A DNA stretch of 64,000 nt from positions 242,847,218 to 242,911,217 of the forward strand of contig NC_081406.1 in the NCBI RefSeq assembly GCF_030272615.1, read 5' to 3'. The notes beneath the pieces were generated by a model. The model saw only the letters and a program-made list of their open reading frames with translations, did no database searches and was not told the origin of the DNA. A program made the position numbers and the translations under genes. This stretch comes from Cryptomeria japonica. Lineage: Eukaryota; Streptophyta; Pinopsida; Cupressales; Cupressaceae. Positions 11,668 to 22,114 of the stretch are shown here, one piece after another; the first letter of the stretch is position 1; each line of letters begins with the position of its first letter.

Positions 11668-13543
11668 TCGCTCCTGTCCCTCAGTGAAGGACGGGAGCTC
11701 GTTTTCAAATATCTTACTATTCTTGCAGGGTCAAGATGAATTACGAATTGGAAGTGATGGAGAAAGGCGAGATCTTTCCATTGAATATAAATTGAAGATT
11801 TTCATGAGCACAGAAATGCCTCCAAGGGAAAAATCGCTCCTGTCCCTCAGTGGAGGACCGGAGCTACAAATCCAATTTTGCTTTGTCCTTGCAGGATTTT
11901 AAACGTCTTGACGATGTGAAAAGGTCCAGAGAGGTGCATTTTATCAAATGAATATAACTTGAAGCGTCGCCCAGGGGATCACATAGGATAGCAAGTCCGG
12001 CCTGAGTGAGGTCCTGATCCTGAAATTTGGCTAAGTCTGGAATGCCCTGATCCTGAATTTGACTAAGTCTGGAAACTGAAAAAACCTCCAAAAACTAGAT
12101 TTTGCAATATAACTCCTGGAGATCTGAAACCACTCTCAAACATCCTGAAAGTATATATGGAATATAACTTAAAGTATAAGAAAGAAGAAACATAGAAGGA
12201 AATGTCACTTATACTTAAATGTTATATTCCATTAAAATTGTCCTGATTGAGAGTGCGAAAAGTCAAATTTCGCTCGTGTCCTTCTCCAAGGGTCCAGAGC
12301 GAAAAGCGCTCCTGTCCCTCTCCAAGGGACCAAGGCGAATCGCTCGTGTCCCTCACCAAGGGACCAGAGCGAAAATGATTAGTTGAGCCATTCCTGACCT
12401 TGTTCGGACGAATCGAGACATCAAAGGCATGGTGAAGGACGAAATGAGCATGATAGAGCATCCAGACTTGATCAAAACAATAAAATGCTTAAGTTCGCTC
12501 CTGTCCCTCAGGAAGGGACCAGAGTGATTTTTGTTATAGATGATTTTCTCGCCAAGTTACGACCGATTCCAAGGCATGGATGAATGGAAGGACGCATTAT
12601 GAACCCGTTGAATATAAATCTGGAAGCTAGCAAAGTGAAGTGAAGCATACAAAGCCAAGATCGCTCCAGTCCCTCTCCAAGGGACCAGGGCGATATGATG
12701 ATTATATTGTCGTCCCTCCAAGATCAGGACACTCCAAGGCGAAGAACAAGGTACCAAGGACGTTTCGAAGCATCTCCATCAAGCACAAAGTTACAAGGAT
12801 CGCCACATTGAGGGATTTGCTCTAAAATATCCTAATTCGCTCCTGTCCCTCAGGAAGGGACCAGAGCGAAATTTCCATAAAGACCAAGATTTTGAAAGTT
12901 TAACAAGTATCAAGCCACCAAGAGGAATCAAGGGACGTCATTTCACGCATTGAAGGTAATGGCAAGTTGAAGAACGCAAGGACAAGCTTAAAAACTTGAA
13001 GTTCGCTCCTGTCCCTCAGGAAGGGACCAGAGCGATATTGATTATATTGGCCAAGTCTCTCAAAATTTACGTCAAGCCAAGGTTTTGCAAGATGGTAAAA
13101 GGTCTAAGGCGTCTTTTGAAGGTGATATACCAAAGTGTTGAACGTTAAAATGCTACCAATTTGCACAAAGAGCCTATATCGCTCCTGTCCTTTGGACAAG
13201 GACCAAAGCGATTTTTACTAAAACACTCATGTTCCGTCAAAACCAAGACAAGGCAAAGATAGGCATGGTCAAGGACGTCCTTTGGAAGACAATGAATGAA
13301 GAACAAAGATCAAAAGTTTGCAAATTTGAGCCAGGACACTAGGATCGCTCCTGTCCCTCAGGAAGGGACCAGGGCGATATTACATCCAAAGGCACTCATT
13401 CACACATGCAAGTCAATCTAACTCAAAGGACCCAGCTAAAATGGCGATTTGGACGTAAGGATGAAGACCTTGGACGTAAAAATTGCAAGAATCATGACCA
13501 AATTGATGGATCGCTCCTGTCCCTCAGTCAGGGACCAGGGCGA
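11668..13543. repeat. Array of near-palindromic 33-bp cores at ~165-176-bp spacing
   Basis: The core reads TCGCTCCTGTCCCTCA then GGAA then GGGACCAGAGCGA, and its two halves are near reverse complements. I count copies starting near 11668, 11833, 12269, 12304, 12339, 12494, 12660, 12836, 13002, 13178, 13343 and 13509. The three at 12269-12374 are head to tail. From 12494 the spacing is 166, 176, 166, 176, 165 and 166. The DNA between cores is strongly diverged but keeps CAAGG..GGACG fragments. Confidence 0.9.
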
Positions 13544-14860
13544 TGAGGTACGTATCTTCTCACTTTTTCATTTTGGCGCTTAAAACACATTTTTTAAATT
13601 TATTTAAATGCTAGAAAAAAATCGATATTTAATTAAAAGCATTTAAATAGCGCATGGTATGTATTTATTAATTATTTTTTGCCTTTGTAAAAAATCGAAA
13701 TTTATTAATTAAAAATAAAGGCATTTAATAATTAATTATTAATTTAATAAAAATCAAAAGGGAGCGCTTGGGTTTATTTTGTCAAGGTCGGCCTTTATTA
13801 TTTATTTAAAAATCATTTTAATTGCTATATTTTGCAAAAAGTCGGCCTAAGGTCAATATGAAGGTGAGCGCCTATAAAGGAAGGTGTTTATTTCATTTTC
13901 ACATCATCATTTATCATCTCTCATATGCAACTTGGAGAAGGCAAAAGAGGAGCGAATTTCATACAAAGGAAGGGCGAAATTATCATTCAAGAAGAGGAGC
14001 GAATTCAATCAAAGGTGGTGCGAAACTACTATCCAAAGGAGAGGCGAACTTGAAGTTTCCATTTGAGCGAAGTTGCCTAGGACGTCAAAGACATATCAAA
14101 GATGGCGAAATTGCTAACTTGAAGAGGAAATCACGTCCAAGACTTGAAGGGTGGCGAAGTTGATAAGAGGAACGTTCTTTTGAAGATCACATCAAGACTA
14201 TCGAATTTCAAATTTTGCCTAGGCGAATTCCTTTATTTTGCATTTTAGAGTTAAGCTCTCAAAGAGGTATGACGATATGGATCTCTTGTTTTAATTTCGA
14301 ATTTTGATCGTCATTGCCTTAATTTTGAAATTTTGTTTTGCCTTAGCTCAGTTGTTTTTAGGAAATGATTAATAAAGGACTTATCATTAAGTTTCCTAAA
14401 ATTTGCTCTCTATCTATTCATTGCAAAATCATGTTACTAATTTTGAAATGTTGTGTAGGCATCAAATGGAGGTCTCTTCAAGGAAAATCAAGCCGAATCA
14501 AGGACGGTCTTCGCCAGGACGATCAAGCCAAGACAAGGGCGACCTCTTCCAATCCAGCGTTCCAAGGCGAGGTACATCATCCTGCACATCAAGGACAAAA
14601 GGAGTTAGAACAAGAGTTAATTAAAGATAGCCTCTCAACGACATCAAATTGAATATCTAGCAAGCTTCAAGTGTCAGATGAGGTGGCATCCCAGTCATCA
14701 CTCCTCCAGTCAGTGAAGTCCACCTCAGCATGTCCAGATTCAATGTACTTAACTCATGGAAGGTGGCACAAACTTCGATGTACCTACCCCGGCTATCCAT
14801 TGGTCGATTTTTCTAGAAGGGACATGTGTCCAAGCAATACAATTTTATCATTGGTCAAGC
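13544..14860 (+). other. Unit B: AT-rich block, first TATA and small relic reading frames
   Basis: A run of AATTAATTATTAATTTAATAAA-like DNA (13560-13750) precedes TATAAAGG at 13873-13880. Short frames at 13822-14163 and 14365-14652 are rich in GCGAA-type motifs and are not recognisable proteins. A GTATG..TTGTGTAG stretch (about 14266-14459) could be an intron, but this is speculative. The position matches the large ORF of unit C, so B may be a version that lost it. Confidence 0.4.
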
Positions 14861-14887
14861 ATTAAATGTTATGTAATGGTTGTAACA

Positions 14888-14976
14888 AACCCTAATTAGG
14901 GTTTTCATTGTAAAATCTTGGCCATTGATCTTGAATTGATCTAAGCCATCAAATTGTATTGTGGGCACTATATAAG
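14888..14976 (+). promoter_or_regulatory. Palindromic telobox plus TATA module of unit B
   Basis: AACCCTAATTAGGGTT (14888-14903) is a perfect 16-bp palindrome holding the AACCCTAA telobox sequence on both strands. It is followed by a TTGGCCATTGATCTTGAATT-type segment and TATATAAG at 14969. The same order and spacing occur in units C, W and V, so this is probably the main LTR promoter. Confidence 0.65.
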
Positions 14977-15819
14977 CCCAGGCATTTCATTTTGTAAAAA
15001 AGGAATTTTAGATAGAATTAGAGAGAGTTGTAAATAATTGATAGAATAGCAATTAGAGTAGAATAGGAGGACAAGGCAAGAAATTGTTGCCATTGATTGT
15101 AAACAAACTCCATTTTCATTGAAGTAATGGTGAAATATGTCGTTTTTCTTGCAATTTGCATGGTTTCTCGTTGAGTCTTCAATCTTAGATGGTAGATGAT
15201 TAGATGAATGGAGGAAATGTGATTGATTGATGGTGGAATTCGTACATCCATACTACTAGCAGTTTGTTGATTGCAGACTTGCCTTGCGTAGTCAACTGGA
15301 ATCATTCAGCCTAAGCTTAATTTCAATTTGTTGCCTCTTCATTGATATGCATCAACTTGGATGGTATCTATGCCTGCGGTGATGATTTGAACATCATAAA
15401 GCTCCCTTAGAAGATCGCACTAGTCTTGTGTAGATGTTCCATTGATGTCAAAACAAGATCTAGTTAGAGTTTCATCAAAAGGTCAAGTCATTGCTCCTAC
15501 ATTCTTAGTATTAGGATTAGATCCTCTCTTCGCCCTTATCCTTTTTCCATTTTTTTTAATCTAAGTTAGTCAGAGCCTGTGTCCAGCAAAGCAGATCGGA
15601 AGTTCAATGTAAGTCCCCTTGTGATTCCAGCAAATCACATCATACCACTGGAGCTTGTCCACACGTAGAGACCCTACATCAAAGAACCTTGGAGTCTACC
15701 TAACTGATCCTTTATGCGAATCTTCAGCAGTTAGAGACTATTTTCTCAAGAGAGGATAAGATGCCTTTAGGTATTTTATTCTGTGTATGATTGTGTACAA
15801 AATACACGTCAACAGGTTG

Positions 15820-16122
15820 GTAGAATGTTTAGGGTTGATTCATTTGCTAATAATCAAGCCTTAGTGACTAAGGACAATAATCTTTCAATGCTTTGGCATC
15901 GTAGATTCAGTCACTTAAGCACTAGTTATTTGCTAAAACTGTGTAAGAATAACATGGTCAAAGGGCTTCCATCATTTGAAAAGTTGAGTGCAATTTGTTC
16001 TAGTTGTATTATTGGAAAACAACACAGAGCACCTTTTATCCAAGTGAACATCGTGCTAGTCAACCTTTGTAGCTGGTGTATACCGATTTGTGCGGCCCCA
16101 TGACACCTACCCATAAAGGATA
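15820..16122 (+). pseudogene. Copia GAG-pre-integrase domain fragment
   Basis: It continues the copia frame directly after unit B. LWHRRFSHLS and CSSCIIGKQHRAPF are the His and Cys parts of the pre-integrase zinc region. After a frameshift near 16040 the coding sense resumes as a LVYTDLCGPMTPTHKGYF-like block in another frame. The sequence is cut by unit C just before the integrase catalytic core. Confidence 0.85.
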
Positions 16123-16649
16123 TTTTGTGACCTTTTCACACATCGCCCCATTGCAAACGAGGACCCCCCTCCTTCTTCCTTTCTGCGTTGTTTAGTTTAG
16201 GGTTTTAGCAGCATAGTGGGCAATTTTGAGTTCCCATGCCCAAGTCTCGAAGTTTTGATCATGCCTAATTGTCCTTTAGGGTTTTGAAGTTATAGGATCA
16301 AGTTCGTAAAAGTTGAGACTTTAAATGATCCTAATTTTATCTAAGTGTAGACCTTTTGAGCGTTAATGTGTTTTGAATGTCCTCGTCGGTGATATCTAAG
16401 TGCCTAGGTGTTTTAGGACCTTTAGTAGTTGTTTTCTCGCTCCTAGGAACTTAATCAAGTTGATTTCGCACTTTATCCCAATAGGTTTCCTTTTGTCTCG
16501 CTCAAATTTTGGTAAATTTGTCTAAGTCTAGATGCGTTTTATTGAAAATTTCAAGTATCCAAATGATTGAGAGGTTAAATTGTTAAATTCTTGATGAAAA
16601 TCAAAGTTCTAAGGGTCAAAATCATTAAATTCCTAATGGGAGGTGCTTT

Positions 16650-18020
16650 TCCCCCACATTTCCGATGACCCATGGTTTTCCCCATTCAAAATTCTGATGG
16701 GAGGTGAATTTCCCCTAGATTCCTAATGGACCTAGTTTTTCCCCATTCATATTCCTGATTCATGGCGATTTTCCACCATGGAGGTAAAATTTTGACCAAG
16801 TGTTGGGAAATCCTCCTGATGACCCACGAATTTCCCTTGGGAATGCAGATGACTTTGATGATGACTAGAATGCTGATTCCTGATGCCAATCGATTTTCCA
16901 CCAGAGCTTTTCATGACGAGATTTTAAGGATTTTTATGCGGATAGTGATTCCAGACATGAGGCGAATTTCCACCAGTGCAAGATTTATGATTTTGAGTCC
17001 GGATGGCTATCTAGACAAGGGTCGATTTTTCCCCAAAGTGCTTTTTGAGCTGAATGATGAAGTTTAAGTTGGAATTTTCATTAAGGGTCGATTTTTCCCT
17101 GGAGGCATTTTTTTGTGAAAGTTTGATGAAATTTCATTGGGATTTTTATCCCAATATGGGGCGATTTTCCCCCAAAAGGGCTAAGTGATTTAAATTTTGA
17201 AATTTTTTACTAAGTCAGCCCCAAATTTAATTGTTTTTGTGATTGCTAACGATTATTTAAAAATAAAAAATAATTAATAAATGATTTGCAATAAACATTA
17301 AATGATTTTTACCTTCTAGAAGCAAATCGATTTTCCCCAGGCAAGTATAAAGAGCAAAGTTTTATCCCACATTGCTTGTGTGGTGAAAATTTGAGGTGAA
17401 AACATGTTTAAAGAAGAGAGACCAGCAATATTTTATTAATATATTTGCGTGTGGCATCCAAGTGGCTAAGTTAGGCGATTTTTTCCAACTAGACGATTTT
17501 TGCTAAGTGTCTTCTTGACACCATTGGAGTTGAAAGTGTGCTTTGATGATTATTTTCTACATTTCTAGACCTAGGCGATATTTTTTACCACCATTTGAGT
17601 GGGTTTGGAGTGCATTTTTCAGACTTTGGCGATTTTCTTGGGTGGCGCCATTGCTGGAAGGAGGGCGATTTTACTTGGGAGGTCAAATTCCTCCAATTTC
17701 GAGGAAACCACTTCATTTTCAGGGGCTGCCATTGTTGTTCCTTACTGAGTGTTGACTGGACCTGCATTATTTCTCCATTACCGAAGCTTACTTGACCTCC
17801 ATTGTTGGCTGGGAACACATTTTCAGACTTCATACTTCATTCCCAGCTCATTTCCACCTTTGGCGATTTTGTCTAGGGGCTGTTTGGAGGATTTTTCAGT
17901 GCATTTTCAGAACTTTTTGTCGCTGTTGCAGAACTGAGACACCATTGCTAGGGGCTGTCCTTAGAAAAAATTTCATTTCCAGCCACTTGCCAACTTGGGC
18001 GATTTCACTTGGAAGTCATT
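16650..18020. repeat. Dispersed GCGATTTTCCCC motif array of unit C
   Basis: About 18 variants of a GCGATTTT(C/T)CCCC-like motif recur (for example near 16765, 17021, 17081, 17160, 17326, 17473, 17627, 17665 and 17997) at irregular spacing of roughly 40-150 bp. It occupies the same position in the unit as the palindromic array of B but has a different sequence. Long frames here (such as 17792-18499) are by-products of the repeats. Confidence 0.7.
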
Positions 18021-18342
18021 TTTGTATCATTTTGTGGCCATTTTCTGAGTTTGCCACCATTGTTAGAGGTGTTGGTAAGTCTGAAACCTTCATTTTTCAG
18101 AATTGTCCTCAGACTGAAATTCCATTTCCAGCCCTACCTTCATACCCGGAATTGATTGTTTTCACCTTGGGAAGATTGTTTTTATCAAACTTTTGCATTC
18201 TAGATGGCTGCAACATGATTTTAGTGATTGATTTTTACCGTTGCAGGTTGTCTTCAGACTTATTGGCAGTCATTGTTGACTTGGGAAAGGTGTCTTCAAA
18301 CATTTTTCGAGTGAAAATCCTACTTTTCACACCTTTCCTAAG

Positions 18343-18586
18343 TCATTTCCCAATCCGGTATACTCCCTTGCACTCTAATTTTGATGAAACTTCTAAGTAT
18401 AAGGAGGTGTCTTCATACCTTATTAAGTTTGAAATTGATGATTTTAATGAATTTCATGAGGGTTCATTTCCCAATCCGGTATACTCACTTGCACTCTAAT
18501 TTTGATGAAATTTCTAAGTATAAGGAGGTGTCTTCAGACCTTATTAAGTTTGAAAATTGATGATTTTAATGAATTTCATGAGGGTT
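18343..18586. repeat. Two-copy tandem duplication, period 121 bp
   Basis: The segment beginning TCATTTCCCAATCCGGTA at 18343 is repeated at 18464 with only a few changes (for example ACTTCT to ATTTCT), a recent duplication compared with the rest of unit C. Confidence 0.9.
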
Positions 18587-19379
18587 TCATACCCTAATCT
18601 TGTCATATTTTTGTTCTATTTTCAGAATTCGTTTAAAATATGGATAAAATTCTTGATTTCCATCTCTAAAATTGTCTAAATCATTAGAAATCAGAACTTT
18701 TCCAATTTTGAAAATATTATCAAAAAGATTTTCCGAGGTTGCTAACTCTCGGCTTTGTACAGGTGCAATGTCGAAGTCCGGAATTAGCATTCGGAAGGAA
18801 CAACAGAAGATAGTTGAGAGTGGATTCTATCCAAAATCCAAGATGTCATCTAAATGGAAGGAGATTACAGACACAAAATGCATTTCCTAAACATGGACTA
18901 GATGCGGCAGCGGATGTTCGGAATTGGAAACCAGATTACTTCTCCTACTTATGCAAACATCATGAAGAGTGGTATCTACCAAGCCGTTGGATTTCCGTTG
19001 TCCATACAATGCAGTGAGCTAGTCCTGGAGTGTGCGCTTATGAACCCCGCTCCAGAATGATCAAGACTCATAAAGGGTGTCACCATTGCTTTCCTAGTTG
19101 AGGATGCGATTGCTGAGGTGTTCGGAATTCAACATGGTGTAGATATGTGTTGTCCTCATTTTTGTTTTCAAAAATGAAGGACCATTACATGAAATTTTTG
19201 TGAAAAAAAGAAAAAAATTACTCTATGGCATGCTTCCCAAGGCAAAATTTCAACTAATCATTGGACTGGCTTAATCCTTAGTCCATCCTTGAACTACGTT
19301 TCGAATTTCGTCAAGTAAGTTATAACTTGTTGTAGGGGTTTTATTTCCCCTTTACAAGTAAGTAAAACTTGCTTCTCTC

Positions 19380-19640
19380 TCAAAAAATCCCGATTTTGCC
19401 TTGTTAGCAAAAAAGTGACAACTTAAAACTTGCACTTTGGTCTAAAAAACCCGATTTTGCTCATAAAGTGCATTTTTGACATTTTAAACTTGCTATTTGG
19501 CCAAAAAATCCCGATTTTGCCTAGCATGTTGAAAAAGTGAAATTTTAAACTTGTTATATCCTCCAAAAAACCCAATTTTCATTGTTTCATGCATTTTAAA
19601 CTTGCTATTTGTTCCAAAAAACCCAAATTGCAAGGAAAAA
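19380..19640. repeat. Imperfect ~59-bp tandem repeats (AAAAAACCCGATTTTGC)
   Basis: About five units of CAAAAAA(T)CCCGATTTTGC joined to a TTAAACTTGC(T/A) segment occur at about 19383, 19443, 19502, 19563 and 19614, with increasing divergence. Confidence 0.75.
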
Positions 19641-21302
19641 CGTTTTTTTTTAGGATTTTAAGCAAATTTTTGTGGAGATTTTTTGGGAGATGGAAGGCAT
19701 TTTAAATTCCTTCCTATTTCCATGCATTTTCAAACACCTTTCACGCCACATGGAGGTTAAGTTTGCTATTTTTTTTGGTTTATAATAGCAAACACGTTTT
19801 TACCAAAAACCACGTTTTTTTTACCATTTGGAATGCCATGAATCAGCAATGTTATGAATCGTTTTGGCTTGGTATGCTAAGGCATTGAGCTTAGAAAGAG
19901 TTTTGGCCATTTCCCATGCCATTTCTCATGCATTTGCTGCCACATTTTTCAGTTTTGGGCATTTTTTTCAAAAACGTGGCTAGGGTTTTGGAATATGGTT
20001 AATTTCTTTTTAAGAGTTCTCCTTCCTTTTTTCAAAGATTAATCATCTTGTTGAAGAGGCATTTTTAGATTGGAGCAAGGTAAGATTTCTTTTCTTCTTG
20101 TTTCATTTTTCTTGTTTGAAAATATGTTGATTCTTCCCAAAAAAAAATCGGTTTTGTGAGAAAGATTTTCCCCTTTGTAAAGCAATTTTAGAATTGCATT
20201 GTTCTTCCCCATTTTCCCTCTTTACTTGTATTCGGAATTTTAAATCCCGATTACAAGTTGGATGAAAATAATTGTTCTTCCATTACGGATAAAAGATTTA
20301 ACCATCTTTTGTTGAAAGTTCTTCCCATTTTCTTGAAGATGAACTTCCCAAAATCTTTTCATATTCATTTCCATCATCCGTACATACCATTTCATCCACT
20401 CATTTCACACCTTCATTCATTTTCCCCATTTGAAGTCTACCTGCGGTCAGCCATCCAGAACCCGAAATTGGTCCAAAATGCACTAAAAAAACACTTGAAA
20501 ATGAGTCTTAAAGGTCCAATTACAAGTGCAAACTTGTGTTTACCCATTACACATATGAAGTTGCATGTTTGTTCCTCACATTTGCAAGTTAATGCTCTTG
20601 TTTTTCCCACACATGTAATGCAACTTCCAAAACCCGAAATTCACTTGTGAGCCCATTTTTGCATCAATTTCTCTCTTCCCTTGTCAGTCCAGTTTGCACA
20701 CACAATCTACCAAATCAATGGATTAAGGCATGGGCCTTATTTTGCAAGCAAATTTCAAGAATGGAGGACGATACAAAAAAGAGATACAACAACAATTCAT
20801 GATTGCGAGCATAGAATGCTTTCAAGACAAAGATGGTCATGACATAAAAAGAGGAAGGCCGCCCTTTCCCTCTTGAAAAACCAGTACTACCCCAAGCAAG
20901 AAGATAAGGATGCAAGTTCCCGTTCCGGTTCAAGATGTCTTTACCAATCCAGAATACTTCAACTTCTAGCATCCTAAAGAGACATGAAGACCATCACAGA
21001 CAAAGGATGATGCAGTTAGAGTCGTGTCTTTAGACACATGGAATAGTTTTAATTATGCATTTGTAATTTTGTTTTGACAAGTTACATGTAAAAGTATTTT
21101 TTGTAAAAAGCAAGTTACTCATTACTTGCACTTTTGTAATTACATGTAAGGCAACCACAAGTTGTGTTCAGTTAGGACTGTAGTTGGAATAAGTCTTAGT
21201 TAGTTACTGAAGTCTTAGTTAGTTATTGAATAAGTCTTGGTGGTTGAGAGAATCTCTCAAGTTAGTTAGGATCCTCCCACCTTTTTCTCAAGGCTCCTCT
21301 TC
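19641..21302. other. Unit C upstream region, no gene
   Basis: AT-rich, low-information DNA with runs of T and several TTTCCATGC..CATTTT-like repeats. The 20258-20650 frame has no recognisable domain and is judged to be chance. No transposase or RT motifs on either strand. Confidence 0.45.
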
Positions 21303-21310
21303 TATAAATA
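21303..21310 (+). promoter_or_regulatory. First TATA box of unit C
   Basis: TATAAATAGAAGAG follows CTCCTCTTC. It lies about 800 bp before the start of the unit C ORF, and unit B has a TATA box at the matching place (13873). Confidence 0.5.
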
Positions 21311-21380
21311 GAAGAGAGGGTCTATTGTAATTTTTATCTTTTGGGAAAGCAAGCAAAAACTCTGCCAAATTTACAGCAAG

Positions 21381-21845
21381 AAGTCTTTGAGCTTATGTAT
21401 GTGGATTGAAAGTTTTTGAAGAATAATAAAGAAGGATTACTCAAGTTTTGAGTCTTTGAGCTACATGTTTGAGTTTGAATCTTTTTATTTCTTCTATGCA
21501 AAGTGTTTCTAAAGGAGCTTAGTCCAATCTGATTTGAAGTCTTTGAGCTGCAAGTAGAGAAGATTAATTAAAATAGGAAACTCTCTTGAAGGAGCAGCAA
21601 GTCTTTGAGCTTGTGTCTATTCTTGAGGAAAAATTACTGTTTGATAAGAAATAGCAGCAAGTCTTTGAGCTTGCATTAGTTCTTGTCTTTGTGTCGAAAG
21701 AATAGATTATTCCAGTCTTTGAGCTGTTATCTTTTATTTGTTGTAAAATTTAGTATAGCAAAGGGTAGATAGGACTTCCAATAGTCAAGTCTTTGAACTT
21801 GATATTGCTGTCCCGTCCCGAAGGAAGTGACGGGAGTCTTTGAGC
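21381..21845 (+). repeat. Eight copies of AGTCTTTGAGCT in a presumed leader
   Basis: AGTCTTTGAGCT recurs near 21382, 21451, 21538, 21598, 21658, 21714, 21786 (with AACT) and 21834, at spacing of 48-87 bp. The array sits between the TATA at 21303 and the ORF at 22115, so it would be part of a transcript leader. Confidence 0.85.
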
Positions 21846-22114
21846 TTTCAGGAAACTTCATTTCCTTTCTCTCATTTCATTTGAAAGTGGTTACTGCTGT
21901 TCATATTCAATCGCTATCCTTTTCTGTGAAGAGAAAAGGATATTGTCTTTCTTGAAAAAAGAAGAAAGATTGTTGTCCCATCCTATTTTATTTTCCAAGT
22001 TGTAGTTAAATAGGGGGAACCTTCCCTTAATTAGGAGAGTTTTTACTCGTGTGCTATAGTTGAAACCACAATTTTCTATATTTCCCCAAGTGTACAAAAA
22101 TTTCAACCAACAAT

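Larger units (their letters stand above)
11223..15814 (+). mobile_element. Unit B: 4592-bp TG..CA unit, probable giant solo LTR
   Basis: It is bounded by TGTTGTGACG at the left and CGTCAACA at the right, with the 5-bp duplication GGTTG on both sides (11218-11222 and 15815-15819). The terminal sequence is not repeated inside, so it is a solo LTR or an element without paired LTRs. Layout: a start block (CACATCGCCCCATTGC), a ~170-bp-period palindromic repeat array (11668-13543), AT-rich DNA, a first TATA (13873), a short relic region, the palindrome AACCCTAATTAGGGTT (14888), a second TATA (14969) and an 800-bp tail. Unit C has the same plan with a long ORF in the middle. Confidence 0.85.

Noticed and set aside
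12494-13543. CRISPR-like look of the array (short palindromic repeats with non-repetitive spacers)
   Set aside because: Spacers are about 135 bp and share remnants of one parent repeat, no cas genes are present, and the DNA is plant nuclear with retroelement context.
14264-14460. Intron in unit B (GTATG to TTGTGTAG)
   Set aside because: Splice signals are plausible but flanking frames encode nothing recognisable, so it is not listed as a gene feature.
17792-18499. 235-codon ORF in unit C as a protein gene
   Set aside because: It is built from the repeat motifs and the 121-bp duplication, with no conserved block and no counterpart in B, W or V.
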